From NCBI RefSeq assembly GCF_030125375.1, contig NZ_JASJUU010000022.1, positions 1 to 64,000 on the forward strand: 64,000 bases of DNA, in the 5' to 3' direction. The translations under genes and the position numbers were made by a program. Positions 26,596 to 35,594 of the stretch are shown piece by piece; the stretch's first letter is position 1, and every line of letters starts with the position of its first letter. Source of the DNA: Pseudoalteromonas umbrosa (GTDB lineage: Bacteria > Pseudomonadota > Gammaproteobacteria > Enterobacterales > Alteromonadaceae). The notes beneath the pieces were generated by a model that was given only the letters and a program-made list of their open reading frames with translations, ran no database searches and was not told where the DNA came from.

Positions 26596-27378
26596 ATGTT
26601 CAACGTAAAATCATCGACTAATTGTGTAAAATCATCTAAACACAGTGGAATTACCTCAATCCTTGTCTATGCTGATGGAACTATGCAAGATTTTTTGACT
26701 GAATCAGGAACCGTCAGCAACGATTTTGTAGCCCAAAGCCATGAGCTTGGCCACTTGTTATATTGGCATAAGCACGGGAAAACGAGCATACAAGTTAGAC
26801 AAGAAAAAACGCTTCGTTGGCTATTAATAAACAATACGTTACAGTCAATCGTTGAACTGAATCACCCGGAACACTTGCTTTTTCCTCATTTGCAAGTGTT
26901 AGATGGCCTATGGCAAAAATACCCTACACCAGACCGCGTACTTGAATTAGGGTTGGGGGCCGGTGCTATTCGAGACTATCTGCATAGCGTGCACCAAGAT
27001 TGTCAGGTAATTTCCGTAGAGAACAACCCCGATATTATACACTGCTATAAGCGCTACTTTGGCGGGGACCATATAAGTGAAGTCAATTGCAGTGACGCCT
27101 ACAAAGTCTTAGAACTTGAGCATAGTCGTCCTTTTAACTGGATTATTTTAGATTTGTTCAGTGAATTGGATGCGCCACGATTTTTATACCAGCATAAATT
27201 TTACACCCTACTGCGCAACACACTTGCAGAGCAGGGGGTGCTATTTATCAACTTTATTGCAGAGCACGAATCACAATTAAAACAGTTAGAGCATCTGCTT
27301 ATAATCAACTTTGGGAAAAAGCCACATATACATCAAGTGCCAGGCTATGCTAACCATATTATCGTGGTTGAGCGCTAA
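26596..27378 (+). CDS. Spermidine-synthase-like SAM-binding protein
   Basis: The 260-residue product carries a Rossmann methyltransferase-type fold. VLELGLGAGAI near 115-125 is the SAM-binding loop, VISVENNPDI the acidic ribose-binding strand, and WIILDLFSELDAP the strand expected in spermidine-synthase relatives. It lacks the polyamine-binding residues I would look for in a true SpeE, so the reaction is unknown. The start is uncertain: ATG at 26596 has AGGAA almost adjacent, and an upstream ATG at 26506 would overlap the divergent gene. Its stop overlaps the dtd stop by 4 bases. Confidence 0.65.
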   Translation: MFNVKSSTNCVKSSKHSGITSILVYADGTMQDFLTESGTVSNDFVAQSHELGHLLYWHKHGKTSIQVRQEKTLRWLLINNTLQSIVELNHPEHLLFPHLQVLDGLWQKYPTPDRVLELGLGAGAIRDYLHSVHQDCQVISVENNPDIIHCYKRYFGGDHISEVNCSDAYKVLELEHSRPFNWIILDLFSELDAPRFLYQHKFYTLLRNTLAEQGVLFINFIAEHESQLKQLEHLLIINFGKKPHIHQVPGYANHIIVVER

Positions 27379-27812
27379 ACCGATAAGTTGAATGTCACCG
27401 GTCCATCGTTACACAAGCTCACTTGCATATCCGCAGCAAATTGTCCTGTTGCAACCGTAATCCCAAGCGCTTTTGCCTGTTCAACAAAGTATTCATATAG
27501 CCGCTTTGCTTGCTCTGGCGTGCCTGCTGAAGAAAAGCTAGGTCGCATGCCTTTTTTCGTATCTGCGGCTAACGTAAATTGTGAGACAACAAGTAATTCA
27601 CCACCAATGTCTTTAAGGCTCAAATTCATTTTACCGGCATCATCGGTGAAAATTCGATAGTTACTAACTTTGTGCAGTAATTTATCCGCACTTTGCTCTT
27701 CATCGACTTTTTCAACACCGAGTAAAAGTAAAATGCCCTGCTGAATTTCTCCAACAACTTTTCCATCAACTTCAACTTTCGCAAACTTGACCCTTTGAAT
27801 TAATCCTTGCAC
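27375..27812 (-). CDS. dtd: D-aminoacyl-tRNA deacylase
   Basis: Dtd removes D-amino acids and glycine mischarged on tRNA. At 145 residues it is the family length. The active-site motifs SQFTLA (77-82) and the cross-subunit GPVT (137-140, in NDGPVTF) are both present. It begins 1 base after the proline iminopeptidase stop, and yihY precedes that gene. In E. coli dtd is also near yihY. Confidence 0.96.
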   Translation of the reverse strand: MQGLIQRVKFAKVEVDGKVVGEIQQGILLLLGVEKVDEEQSADKLLHKVSNYRIFTDDAGKMNLSLKDIGGELLVVSQFTLAADTKKGMRPSFSSAGTPEQAKRLYEYFVEQAKALGITVATGQFAADMQVSLCNDGPVTFNLSV

Positions 27813-27813
27813 T

Positions 27814-28764
27814 TTAACCTCTGTTTTTATCTATTTTGCACAGCAGTAAATCTGCCGCACGTCGAATAGCCTCAGAATATACTTGATTTGACGTGCAGTG
27901 CCCAACGCCTTCTAAAATAAGTAGCCGAGTATTTAATGATGCAGCAAATTTTTGTGCCATGGCAAAACGACACACTAAATCATGACGGCTATGGATCATC
28001 CAAATAGGCAGAGATTTTAAATTATGAGCATGCTTAAATAACGCTTCATCTTCTAAAAAACATTGATTAGACATGTAATGCACCATTAATCTAGCTTGGG
28101 CGACAATATGTGCCGGTGAGGGAAGTTGATACCGCTGCAATTGCGTTTCCACGCTCAATTGCATATCCCAATCATGCCAAAGCTGCGCCGCTTTGTGCTG
28201 TGATAATTCATCTTCACCAAATAGCTGCTGTTGATAATGAGATAACACCTGCTTATGTGACACGAGCCCCTGTGAAAACTGCAAAAAGCGCTCTGGATAA
28301 AACTGAGCCCCCGCGCCTTTGTCACCATATAACCAAGCCATATCTGATGAGGTCGCGAAAAAGCTCGCCCATGTGATCACCCCAGATACTCGATGAACAT
28401 GCTGCATTGCAAACCACAAGGCTAACGTCGCCCCCCATGACCCACCTGCCAAAACACAACGTGGAATGTCGAGATAATCCAATAGCGTCACAATATCATC
28501 AACAAGTAATGCGGTGTGGTTATGCTCAAGTGATTGAGGGGAAGAATTGCCACATCCCCTTTGACTATACAAAATAATTCGATAGCGCTTTGGATTAAAA
28601 TAGCTTTGAGCTGCCCTATGCAACCCAGCTCCGGGGCCGCCATGCAAAACCAACAACGGAACGCCTGCGGCGTTACCATATTCCTCAACGTGCATCTGGT
28701 GACCGTGAGAAAGCGGTAAATGAAAACTGCGCAGCGGCTCTGTTGGCTGATACAGTAGGGTCAT
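27814..28764 (-). CDS. pip: Proline iminopeptidase (S33 family)
   Basis: Pip removes N-terminal proline from peptides. The 316-residue alpha/beta hydrolase shows the oxyanion motif HGGPGAG (41-47), the nucleophile elbow GGSWGAT with Ser109, the acid in HSRHD, and the catalytic His in EGVGHC. The DQRG motif usual in the family reads SQRG here, a small deviation. GAGGT precedes the ATG. It lies between yihY and dtd on one probable transcript. Confidence 0.85.
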   Translation of the reverse strand: MTLLYQPTEPLRSFHLPLSHGHQMHVEEYGNAAGVPLLVLHGGPGAGLHRAAQSYFNPKRYRIILYSQRGCGNSSPQSLEHNHTALLVDDIVTLLDYLDIPRCVLAGGSWGATLALWFAMQHVHRVSGVITWASFFATSSDMAWLYGDKGAGAQFYPERFLQFSQGLVSHKQVLSHYQQQLFGEDELSQHKAAQLWHDWDMQLSVETQLQRYQLPSPAHIVAQARLMVHYMSNQCFLEDEALFKHAHNLKSLPIWMIHSRHDLVCRFAMAQKFAASLNTRLLILEGVGHCTSNQVYSEAIRRAADLLLCKIDKNRG

Positions 28765-28773
28765 GGATTTACC

Positions 28774-29646
28774 TCATGATTGAGGTGTGTCGCTCTCCTG
28801 TTCATGATGCTCGGCTAAACAAGCTGTAAACTCAGCGCCTAATAACACCACCATCCATGATAAATACACCCAAACAAATAAAATAGGAATAGTTGCCAGC
28901 GCACCATATATGACCTCATATGACGGAAAGTGGCTAATATACATAGCAAACCCTCTTTTCGTCAGCTCAAATAAAAAGGCAGCAAATAATGCGCCCGGTA
29001 CCGCGGCTTTAAACGACACACGTGTATTTGGAACTAAAGTATAGAGCATAATGAAGCCTGCCATTGAAATTACATAAGGCAGTAATTTTAATAGCAAACC
29101 ACTAAATCCTGGGATCCCTTGATCGGCGAACGATACCAAAGACACAATGTAAGAAGTGACACCGATGCTGGCCCCCAGTAATACAGGCCCAAGCGTGAGT
29201 ACCATCCAATAAATCGCAAATGAAATCATCAACGGACGTTTACTCTCAACGCGCCATATACGGTTTAACGCACTGTCCACATTGCGGATCAGTAGCAATG
29301 CCACCGCAGCCAAAAAGCTAATCCCCACTGCGGTCATTTGGTTTGCATTTCCGGCAAACGCACTGATATGTGCCTTTATGGTGTCAGTAGAAGTCGGGAC
29401 AAAATTAGTAAAAATAAAGTTTTCGATTGCCAAACGGGTATTCTCAAACCCTGGGAATGCTGTGAAAATCGCAACGCCTACAGCAATGAGTGGCACCAGT
29501 GAGAGTAAGGTGACATACGCCAAGTAACCGGCATTAATAGTGAGCTGATCTTCTTTACAGCGCTGGAAAAAGCGCCGCCACCAACTGGGCTGCGCATCTA
29601 AAGCAGCGCGCGCTTGCGCTTTTATTTGTGGCCAATGTTGTTTCAT
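28774..29646 (-). CDS. yihY: YihY/BrkB-family inner membrane protein
   Basis: The 290-residue protein has about six membrane helices. It carries family signatures such as the N-terminal DQLTINAGYLAYVTLLSLVP and the C-terminal ATIPILFVWVYLSWMVVLLGAE. The function of the family is not settled, and the old RNase BN name is wrong for it. It lies upstream of pip and dtd on the same strand and is divergent from the DUF2959 lipoprotein gene. Confidence 0.9.
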   Translation of the reverse strand: MKQHWPQIKAQARAALDAQPSWWRRFFQRCKEDQLTINAGYLAYVTLLSLVPLIAVGVAIFTAFPGFENTRLAIENFIFTNFVPTSTDTIKAHISAFAGNANQMTAVGISFLAAVALLLIRNVDSALNRIWRVESKRPLMISFAIYWMVLTLGPVLLGASIGVTSYIVSLVSFADQGIPGFSGLLLKLLPYVISMAGFIMLYTLVPNTRVSFKAAVPGALFAAFLFELTKRGFAMYISHFPSYEVIYGALATIPILFVWVYLSWMVVLLGAEFTACLAEHHEQESDTPQS

Positions 29647-29733
29647 AATTATTTATACATTGATGATTGCTTTGCACATCTTACCAATCCACTTCATAAT
29701 TTAAAGTAGCCCTATTAAGTAAAAGGATAAAGT

Positions 29734-30396
29734 ATGCCCCTAAAATACCTCAAAATTTATGCTTTAATTGCCGCTTGCGCCTTGTTGAGTGGCTGTAAAA
29801 GCGCGCAAAATGCCTACTATTCTGCGTGGGAGCAGGTTGGTGTACATAAACGTGATATTCTTGTCGATCGCGTCGAAGATACTCAACAATCTCAACAAAC
29901 CTCCCAACAAGAGTTCCAAAACGCACTTGAGCGCTTATCCGTTCTCATTGATTTTGATGGCGGAGAGTTACAAAGTGTCTACGAGCAATTAAATAGTGAC
30001 TTTGAAGCGAGTGAAAAAGCGGCGCAATCTGTCACTGACAATATTGATAAAGTAGAGTCTGTTGCAGATGCCTTATTCGAAGAGTGGGAAACTGAACTTG
30101 AACAGTTTAGCAATCCAAAGTTAAAGCGCAGTAGCGAACAAAAACTGCGACAAACTCAAAAGCAGTATGACAAACTACTTCGCTCAATGCGTAAGAGCGA
30201 GTCAAAAATGCAGCCGGTGCTCGACTCCATGAAAGACAATGTTTTATACCTAAAACACAACCTCAATGCGCAGGCTATTGCGGCAATCAGAGGGGAGTTT
30301 ACTAATTTAAAACGTGATATTCAGGGCCTTATCACGGATATGAACCGCTCAATTGCTGACTCCACCGCCTTTATAGAGCAAATGAACAAAACCTAA
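29734..30396 (+). CDS. DUF2959 lipoprotein
   Basis: This 220-residue exported protein has a lipobox (LLSGC, Cys21), followed by a mostly helical, charged, coiled-coil-like body. I recognise it as DUF2959, a family common in marine gammaproteobacteria with no known function. The residue after the lipid Cys is Lys, so it should go to the outer membrane. AAAGGA lies 7 bases before the ATG. Confidence 0.8.
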   Translation: MPLKYLKIYALIAACALLSGCKSAQNAYYSAWEQVGVHKRDILVDRVEDTQQSQQTSQQEFQNALERLSVLIDFDGGELQSVYEQLNSDFEASEKAAQSVTDNIDKVESVADALFEEWETELEQFSNPKLKRSSEQKLRQTQKQYDKLLRSMRKSESKMQPVLDSMKDNVLYLKHNLNAQAIAAIRGEFTNLKRDIQGLITDMNRSIADSTAFIEQMNKT

Positions 30397-30402
30397 GTAC
30401 CT

Positions 30403-30432
30403 AGACGCACTAAGCAGCTGCTTAGTGCGTCT
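30403..30432. repeat. 30-base perfect palindrome between convergent genes
   Basis: The sequence AGACGCACTAAGCAG is followed directly by its exact reverse complement. It overlaps the stop codon and last codons of the convergent acetyltransferase gene. It can fold as a 13-bp stem with a 4-base loop in either RNA, but neither side has a T run. It may be a bidirectional terminator or a 3'-end stabiliser. Confidence 0.7.
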
Positions 30433-31243
30433 CTGGCATATTTAAAGCCGCCTTATCATGCACCCAGCTGATCTCATGTTCAGAGATAGTCAATAAAAAC
30501 GCTTCTTTGACAATTATCTTTAACTGCACAGCATCCTTGATCAGTGTCTCTCGGACCTCTGCGGTCTCTTCATTTCGATATACATATAACAGGTTATTTA
30601 GCGTATGGCGCTCTGTTTCCGTCATCCGTGATAATACTAAGTGATTTACAAACAGTGAGTCTGGATGCTGATGACAATGAAAGTGCGCCACATCGCAATC
30701 ACTTTCAAAGGTCTCTGAGAATTCAACATCATACAAGGGCATTGATTTAGGAGATGTGAGCGTCAGTACTACACGCTGTGCACTGCGCTCAATATGGTAA
30801 ACAAAATTTTCATCACATACATCGGTAGTATTATCAATGGGTATTAAAATACGTGGCGTTTTACTACCAAAGCCTACATCTATCAAATATTCGCTGTGAT
30901 TGTATTTAAGCAACGTCACTCGGTGTGAACGTGGATTGTCCCATTTACCATTTAGTAAGACTCTAGCAAGCAAAGGAGAAACATCAAAACCCAACGATTG
31001 CAATGCTAGCATCACGATTTTATTGTGCTCGAAACAATAACCGCCCTGCTCTTTTTCAACCACACGAACAAATACAACATCAAACTCTAAGCTTAATAGT
31101 TTATCTTGCATTGCATTGATACTGCTAAAACTAAACCGCGCGAGGTGGGCCTTTATCAGCTGTTCAACAAACGCTAAATTACAATTTTTGGGTGTTTCTA
31201 ACCCTAACTTAGATAAATACAGTGCCAATTGCGACGGTGTCAT
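30422..31243 (-). CDS. nat: Arylamine N-acetyltransferase
   Basis: NAT transfers acetyl groups from acetyl-CoA to arylamines, hydrazines or related acceptors. The 273 residues include the full catalytic triad: Cys70 in GGYCFEHN, His107 in RSHRVTLL and Asp122 in DVGFG. An unusually good AAAGGAGG lies ahead of the ATG. The natural substrate is unknown. Some relatives act in secondary metabolism, but no such genes adjoin it. Confidence 0.9.
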   Translation of the reverse strand: MTPSQLALYLSKLGLETPKNCNLAFVEQLIKAHLARFSFSSINAMQDKLLSLEFDVVFVRVVEKEQGGYCFEHNKIVMLALQSLGFDVSPLLARVLLNGKWDNPRSHRVTLLKYNHSEYLIDVGFGSKTPRILIPIDNTTDVCDENFVYHIERSAQRVVLTLTSPKSMPLYDVEFSETFESDCDVAHFHCHQHPDSLFVNHLVLSRMTETERHTLNNLLYVYRNEETAEVRETLIKDAVQLKIIVKEAFLLTISEHEISWVHDKAALNMPETH

Positions 31244-31330
31244 AACACCTCCTTTAATTTTGCTTAATTTTATATAGCGCTATCATTCGCGCAGTAAGAT
31301 AAAACCTAAAGCGAAGTTGAGGTCAACTTG

Positions 31331-34075
31331 TTAACTGGCAAATTCTGTGATTTTTCTACCCTGATCAAGATACAGCAAATGCAAAGCCTCTTCCTCTAAT
31401 AAAGGTTTACTCATCAAATACCCTTGCATTTGCTGACAATAAAGAGAGGACAGTACAGACAACTGAGCAGGTTGCTCAATCCCTTCTGCAGTCACCGTCA
31501 AGTTAAAACTGTTGGCAATCGCACAGATAGCCTCTATCAACTGACGTGGATTACCTACATTTTCAATCCCGTTAACGAATGCACGATCGATTTTCAAGCC
31601 ATCCACAGGTAATACATTTAAGCGAGACAAGCTACTATAACCTGTGCCAAAATCATCAATATAAATACCAAAACCCACATCATGCAATTTTTGCAGTGGC
31701 GCAACCAAGCTATTTTCCTGCGCCATCATAGCCGATTCAGTGAGCTCAATTTTAAATTGCGTAGGATCTAACCCTGTCTGTTTGAATTGTTGCAATAACC
31801 AAGTCATAAACCCTTTATGCTGCAACTGCAAAGGCGAGACATTCACACTCATAAAAATGCGTTTATTGGGAAAGCGCTGTACACACTGCATGGCACGCCA
31901 AAAAACCCAATGCCCTAATTTAACAATTTGCGCACACTCTTCAGCGATTGGAATAAACTCAGCAGGACTGACAATGCCCAACTTTGGACTATGCCAACGC
32001 AAGAGTGCTTCAAACCCAATGATGGATTTTCCAAGTTGACAATAAATAGGCTGGAATCGCAGTGATAGCTCAGTGTCCATATTCAGCGTTTGTAATTCGC
32101 GTTCAATCAATAAACGGCGAGCAGCTTCATCTGCAATGGCCGAGGTAAAGATATGAAAGTCATTTTTACCTCGCTTTTTCGCTTCATACATTGCTACATC
32201 TGCATCATGCAGTAATTTCTCTGCTTCATAATTGTGGCAAGGTGCCGTAAAGCGGCGAACACCAACGCTGCCGCTGACCGAATGCTTGCTTCCTTGATAA
32301 CTAAATGGTTCTCGCACGGCAACTAAAATATCTTCAAGCAGTAACTCTAAAGGCGCCTGTAGTGCATTAGCATCCAGCAATATAGCAAATTCATCGCCAC
32401 CTAAGCGTGCAATATCCGCGTAGCTGCCAACTAGTTCACGCATCCGCGTAGCAAATTCAACCAGCAACTTATCACCTGCAAGATGACCCAATGTGTCATT
32501 GATCAGTTTAAAACGATCAAGGTCAATATAAAGTAAAATAAATTGACCTGAGTTACGTGTTCGGCAGGTTTCAACCAACTGTAAGAAAGTCTGCCGATTT
32601 AGCAAATCCGTTAAGCTATCATGTTGGGCCTTGTATTTAAGCTGCTCATTAAATAGCTTGATTTGCGTAATATCTGTCACACGTCCTTCATAGATGGTGT
32701 CATGACTGTGGCAGATCCATGAGCCAGTCTGTCGCAACCAAACTCCACTGGAGTGGTTTGAACCCGCTAACCACTCCAATTCCTCATGCTGCTCAAACCT
32801 TGAGACCATCTTGCGCCACGTCGCAGCGAAGTCACTATCAAGCATTAAATCACTGAGTTTAAGGCCATTAAATGGCGACGCTTGACCGATGAGCAACGCT
32901 TTAAAAGCCGGGTTCGCATCAACCAGCACACCATGTTTATCTAGGACAAATAGTCCTTCACTGCTGTTAACAAATAAACTTTTATATTTGCGCTCAGCAA
33001 CAATTTGCTGTTGCAGTGCAGATAGTCTTTTGTCAGAGGCATGTTTTAACTGATCGTTTGCCTGCGCCAAGCTTGCCGTGCGCTCTTCTACAAGCATATT
33101 CACTGTTTGATGCTGTCTTGATAAATAACGTACTTGAAACAACACCATCAACCCCAGTGCTGCTGCAATTAATACCACCATGGCAATAATCAGCGAATAA
33201 TTATTGAAAAATGATGGCTCAAGCTGTTCTTGCGTATAGAGATGAATTTCAATTTGATGACCAAAGAAGTCCATATTTTCAATGATACCCGGTTGCTTAT
33301 CGGATAATTGATGATGGCTTTGCCAATCTGATGTAAACAGTAATTTATCCCCAGAAAGCACTCTAACTTGATGGCCATTGTCTTGGTAAACTTGACTGAA
33401 TAAGCCTTCCAATAAGTGTTGGAGCTCAAAGCCTATACCCAATGCCTTAGCGATACTGGCACTGTGAAATTGCTCAATAACAACGCTCCAACGATCAGAC
33501 ATCGGCCAGTTCACCGCTTGTAGCTCACTATTTTTTAGACGCTCAGATAACGCATCCGATATCGCTACAGCACTTCCTAGCAAATGACCAAACTCAGACA
33601 CTGGCGCGGTCTTAACCATGGTTAAATAGCGAATGCTTTGCGTGTTTGGCAAGTGTACCGTAAAGTCGAAAAAGCCCAATTCACGATATTGTTGCTCCAA
33701 CTGAGCAACTTGGTCCCGCTCGATAATTGCGTAGGATTCCAAACTCAGTTCAAGTTCTAAACCCGCTAATTGAGATTGGGCTAAATGATAAAACTGTTCC
33801 GGCGTGATCTCTGGCGTTGCCCTTAGATAAGCTTCTATCGAATATAACAAATGAGCAAAACGCTGCAGTTGCTCACTCATTCTAGATTGATATTGCGCCA
33901 CTTGCTGCTCAAGCTGATGGTGACTGCGCTGAGTGTAATGGTCGTGGAAAATCACGGCCATATAGCAGATCACGAACAAGTATATGCTGTAAATCCAACC
34001 GCCAAACTTAATTGGTGATTGAAAGAATTTTTCCCACTTTTTTACTCTAGACATCCGCTCATAACACTGTACCAT
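31331..34075 (-). CDS. Membrane PAS-GGDEF-EAL cyclic-di-GMP enzyme
   Basis: The 914 residues run as follows: membrane helix (about 26-44), periplasmic sensor region (45-290), second helix (about 292-315), coiled coil, PAS (about 365-475), GGDEF (480-645) and EAL (655-905). GGDEF is canonical at 559-563. EAL is canonical (689-691), with N745, E777, DD808-809, K828 and E864 all present, so both synthesis and breakdown of c-di-GMP are possible. The inhibitory RxxD site reads SYAD (551-554). It may start at 34075 or at an ATG 7 codons later (34054). Neither has a good ribosome-binding site. It is divergent from the iron-binding protein gene by 30 bases. Confidence 0.93.
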   Translation of the reverse strand: MVQCYERMSRVKKWEKFFQSPIKFGGWIYSIYLFVICYMAVIFHDHYTQRSHHQLEQQVAQYQSRMSEQLQRFAHLLYSIEAYLRATPEITPEQFYHLAQSQLAGLELELSLESYAIIERDQVAQLEQQYRELGFFDFTVHLPNTQSIRYLTMVKTAPVSEFGHLLGSAVAISDALSERLKNSELQAVNWPMSDRWSVVIEQFHSASIAKALGIGFELQHLLEGLFSQVYQDNGHQVRVLSGDKLLFTSDWQSHHQLSDKQPGIIENMDFFGHQIEIHLYTQEQLEPSFFNNYSLIIAMVVLIAAALGLMVLFQVRYLSRQHQTVNMLVEERTASLAQANDQLKHASDKRLSALQQQIVAERKYKSLFVNSSEGLFVLDKHGVLVDANPAFKALLIGQASPFNGLKLSDLMLDSDFAATWRKMVSRFEQHEELEWLAGSNHSSGVWLRQTGSWICHSHDTIYEGRVTDITQIKLFNEQLKYKAQHDSLTDLLNRQTFLQLVETCRTRNSGQFILLYIDLDRFKLINDTLGHLAGDKLLVEFATRMRELVGSYADIARLGGDEFAILLDANALQAPLELLLEDILVAVREPFSYQGSKHSVSGSVGVRRFTAPCHNYEAEKLLHDADVAMYEAKKRGKNDFHIFTSAIADEAARRLLIERELQTLNMDTELSLRFQPIYCQLGKSIIGFEALLRWHSPKLGIVSPAEFIPIAEECAQIVKLGHWVFWRAMQCVQRFPNKRIFMSVNVSPLQLQHKGFMTWLLQQFKQTGLDPTQFKIELTESAMMAQENSLVAPLQKLHDVGFGIYIDDFGTGYSSLSRLNVLPVDGLKIDRAFVNGIENVGNPRQLIEAICAIANSFNLTVTAEGIEQPAQLSVLSSLYCQQMQGYLMSKPLLEEEALHLLYLDQGRKITEFAS

Positions 34076-34084
34076 TGCACCACT

Positions 34085-34099
34085 TGATAATAATTCTTA
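34085..34099 (+). promoter_or_regulatory. Candidate Fur site between divergent genes
   Basis: TGATAATAATTCTTA matches the 7-1-7 Fur pattern (TGATAAT-N-ATTATCA) at 12 of 14 positions and lies in the 30-base gap between the GGDEF-EAL gene and the ferric-binding protein gene. It ends 6 bases before the latter's ATG, so binding would block that gene and perhaps both. Confidence 0.45.
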
Positions 34100-34105
34100 T
34101 TTGCG

Positions 34106-35089
34106 ATGATTAAAAGTAAACTTTGTTGTTTTTACCCGTTTTTGCTACTAAGTACCCAAGTTTTAGCCAATGATGACGAGCTTAACGTCTATTCGTTCCG
34201 CAAGTACGAACTTATCAAGCCAATGCTGCAAGCTTTTGAACAACACAGTGGGGTTAAAGTAAACTTGGTCAATGGCAAGTCGCACTTTTTACTTTCACGT
34301 TTAAAAGCCGACGGTGCACAGTCTCGAGCAGATGTAATTCTCAGCTCAGATTTGGTGCAACTCAGTGCCCATCGCGCGCTATTGCAGCCAATGACAGAGT
34401 TAAAAGGTTGGTCTGTTCTGCCTGATGTGTTTAAAGACCCAGATCAGCACTGGGTGAGCCTCTCCATGCGAACTCGTGCACTATTCACCCGAAAAAATGA
34501 CACATCCAGTTCATTTATTCCGACCTACTTTGCGCAATTCAGTGAGCCGCAAATACAGGGCAAGTTTTGTGTTAGAGACTGGCGTCATAGCTATAACAAA
34601 ACCTTGTTTGCTAGTTTGCTATCAGGCAACCGTGAACAAGATACCCAGTGGATAAAAAACGCCAACAAGCTACTAGCAAAGCGCCCTTCAGGTGGTGATA
34701 GAGATCAGCTACGTGGGCTTGCTAAAGGACAGTGCCAATATGCACTGGCAAATCATTATTACTGGCATATGATGAAGCAGTCGAATAATAAGCAGGAAGT
34801 AAAAATCGCTTCGCAACTTGCAATGCATTTTTTGCAAATGGCAAATGGCACAACGCCCGTTTCTACCACCACTGCAGCCATCGCGAAACATGCCCCAAAC
34901 AAAGAGAATGCATTGGCATTTATCGACTTTTTACTCCTCCCAAAAACGCAAAAAATGTATGCACAGCTGCTGAATGAATTTCCTGTAGTTGCCATCGAAG
35001 GCTATCAACTGCCCTTCAAGCCGGCATTAAAAAACATTAACTTAAGTTTAGAGTACACTGAAAAAGCGAATAAAGTCCCCGCCGTTTGA
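34106..35089 (+). CDS. Periplasmic ferric-iron binding protein (FbpA/FutA-like)
   Basis: This is a 327-residue exported solute-binding protein. Its signal peptide ends near VLA at 19-21. LNVYSFRKYELIKPML at the start of the mature part and the tandem tyrosines Y218-Y219 in ALANHYYWHM are the iron-binding features of the FbpA/FutA group. No permease or ATPase genes adjoin it, so it is an orphan component. No ribosome-binding site is visible at the ATG. It could feed a transporter encoded elsewhere, or act with the divergent c-di-GMP enzyme as an iron sensor (inference). Confidence 0.85.
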   Translation: MIKSKLCCFYPFLLLSTQVLANDDELNVYSFRKYELIKPMLQAFEQHSGVKVNLVNGKSHFLLSRLKADGAQSRADVILSSDLVQLSAHRALLQPMTELKGWSVLPDVFKDPDQHWVSLSMRTRALFTRKNDTSSSFIPTYFAQFSEPQIQGKFCVRDWRHSYNKTLFASLLSGNREQDTQWIKNANKLLAKRPSGGDRDQLRGLAKGQCQYALANHYYWHMMKQSNNKQEVKIASQLAMHFLQMANGTTPVSTTTAAIAKHAPNKENALAFIDFLLLPKTQKMYAQLLNEFPVVAIEGYQLPFKPALKNINLSLEYTEKANKVPAV

Positions 35090-35118
35090 AGCTATGTTGT
35101 GATATTCGACACAAACAA

Positions 35119-35146
35119 GTGCACCCTATGACCTAACTTGGTGCAC
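35119..35146. terminator. Weak hairpin between convergent genes
   Basis: The 7-bp arms GTGCACC and GGTGCAC are separated by 14 bases. They lie between the ends of the iron-binding protein gene and the small convergent gene. No clear T run is present, so a terminator role is only possible. Confidence 0.35.
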
Positions 35147-35170
35147 CTCGAAGTAATACTAATCCGCATG

Positions 35171-35443
35171 CTAACTTGCTTGCGCAAGCCACTTTTGCAC
35201 CGCCTTTCTTGGATAAAGCACATCCTTAAATAATCTATGACGTTCAAATTTCAACGCCTTTTCAGTGCTCGGCAAACCAGCTTGGACTTGGCTGTGATGC
35301 GTATTGAAACGTGAGATCAGCGAGAGTTTATCACGCGCAATCTTAAGGTGAACATTTAGGTAAGCACGCACGTCATCAGCGGTCATTAAGCCCAGTGCAT
35401 CCAAATTCATTAGCTCTTTTTTTAGTTTAGAGCGAATACCCAT
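35171..35443 (-). CDS. Small basic protein, unknown function
   Basis: The 90-residue predicted cytoplasmic protein begins MGIRSKLKKELMNLDALGLM. It looks all-helical and rich in Lys/Arg, with no signal peptide or membrane helix. A good ribosome-binding site (AGGGAG) precedes the ATG, which supports a real gene. I do not recognise the family. The mention of DNA or RNA binding rests only on its charge. Confidence 0.65.
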   Translation of the reverse strand: MGIRSKLKKELMNLDALGLMTADDVRAYLNVHLKIARDKLSLISRFNTHHSQVQAGLPSTEKALKFERHRLFKDVLYPRKAVQKWLAQAS

Positions 35444-35594
35444 GGTTGATCTCCCTGTGTTGTCAAAATGGAATCAATCAAAGTTGCAAGCAAAATACAC
35501 ACCAAATGCTGCAATTACATTAAAGACCACAACAATCACGAAAAAGTTTCGTCATTCATCTTAACTGCGCGGTATACTGTCGCAAAGTCGCATT

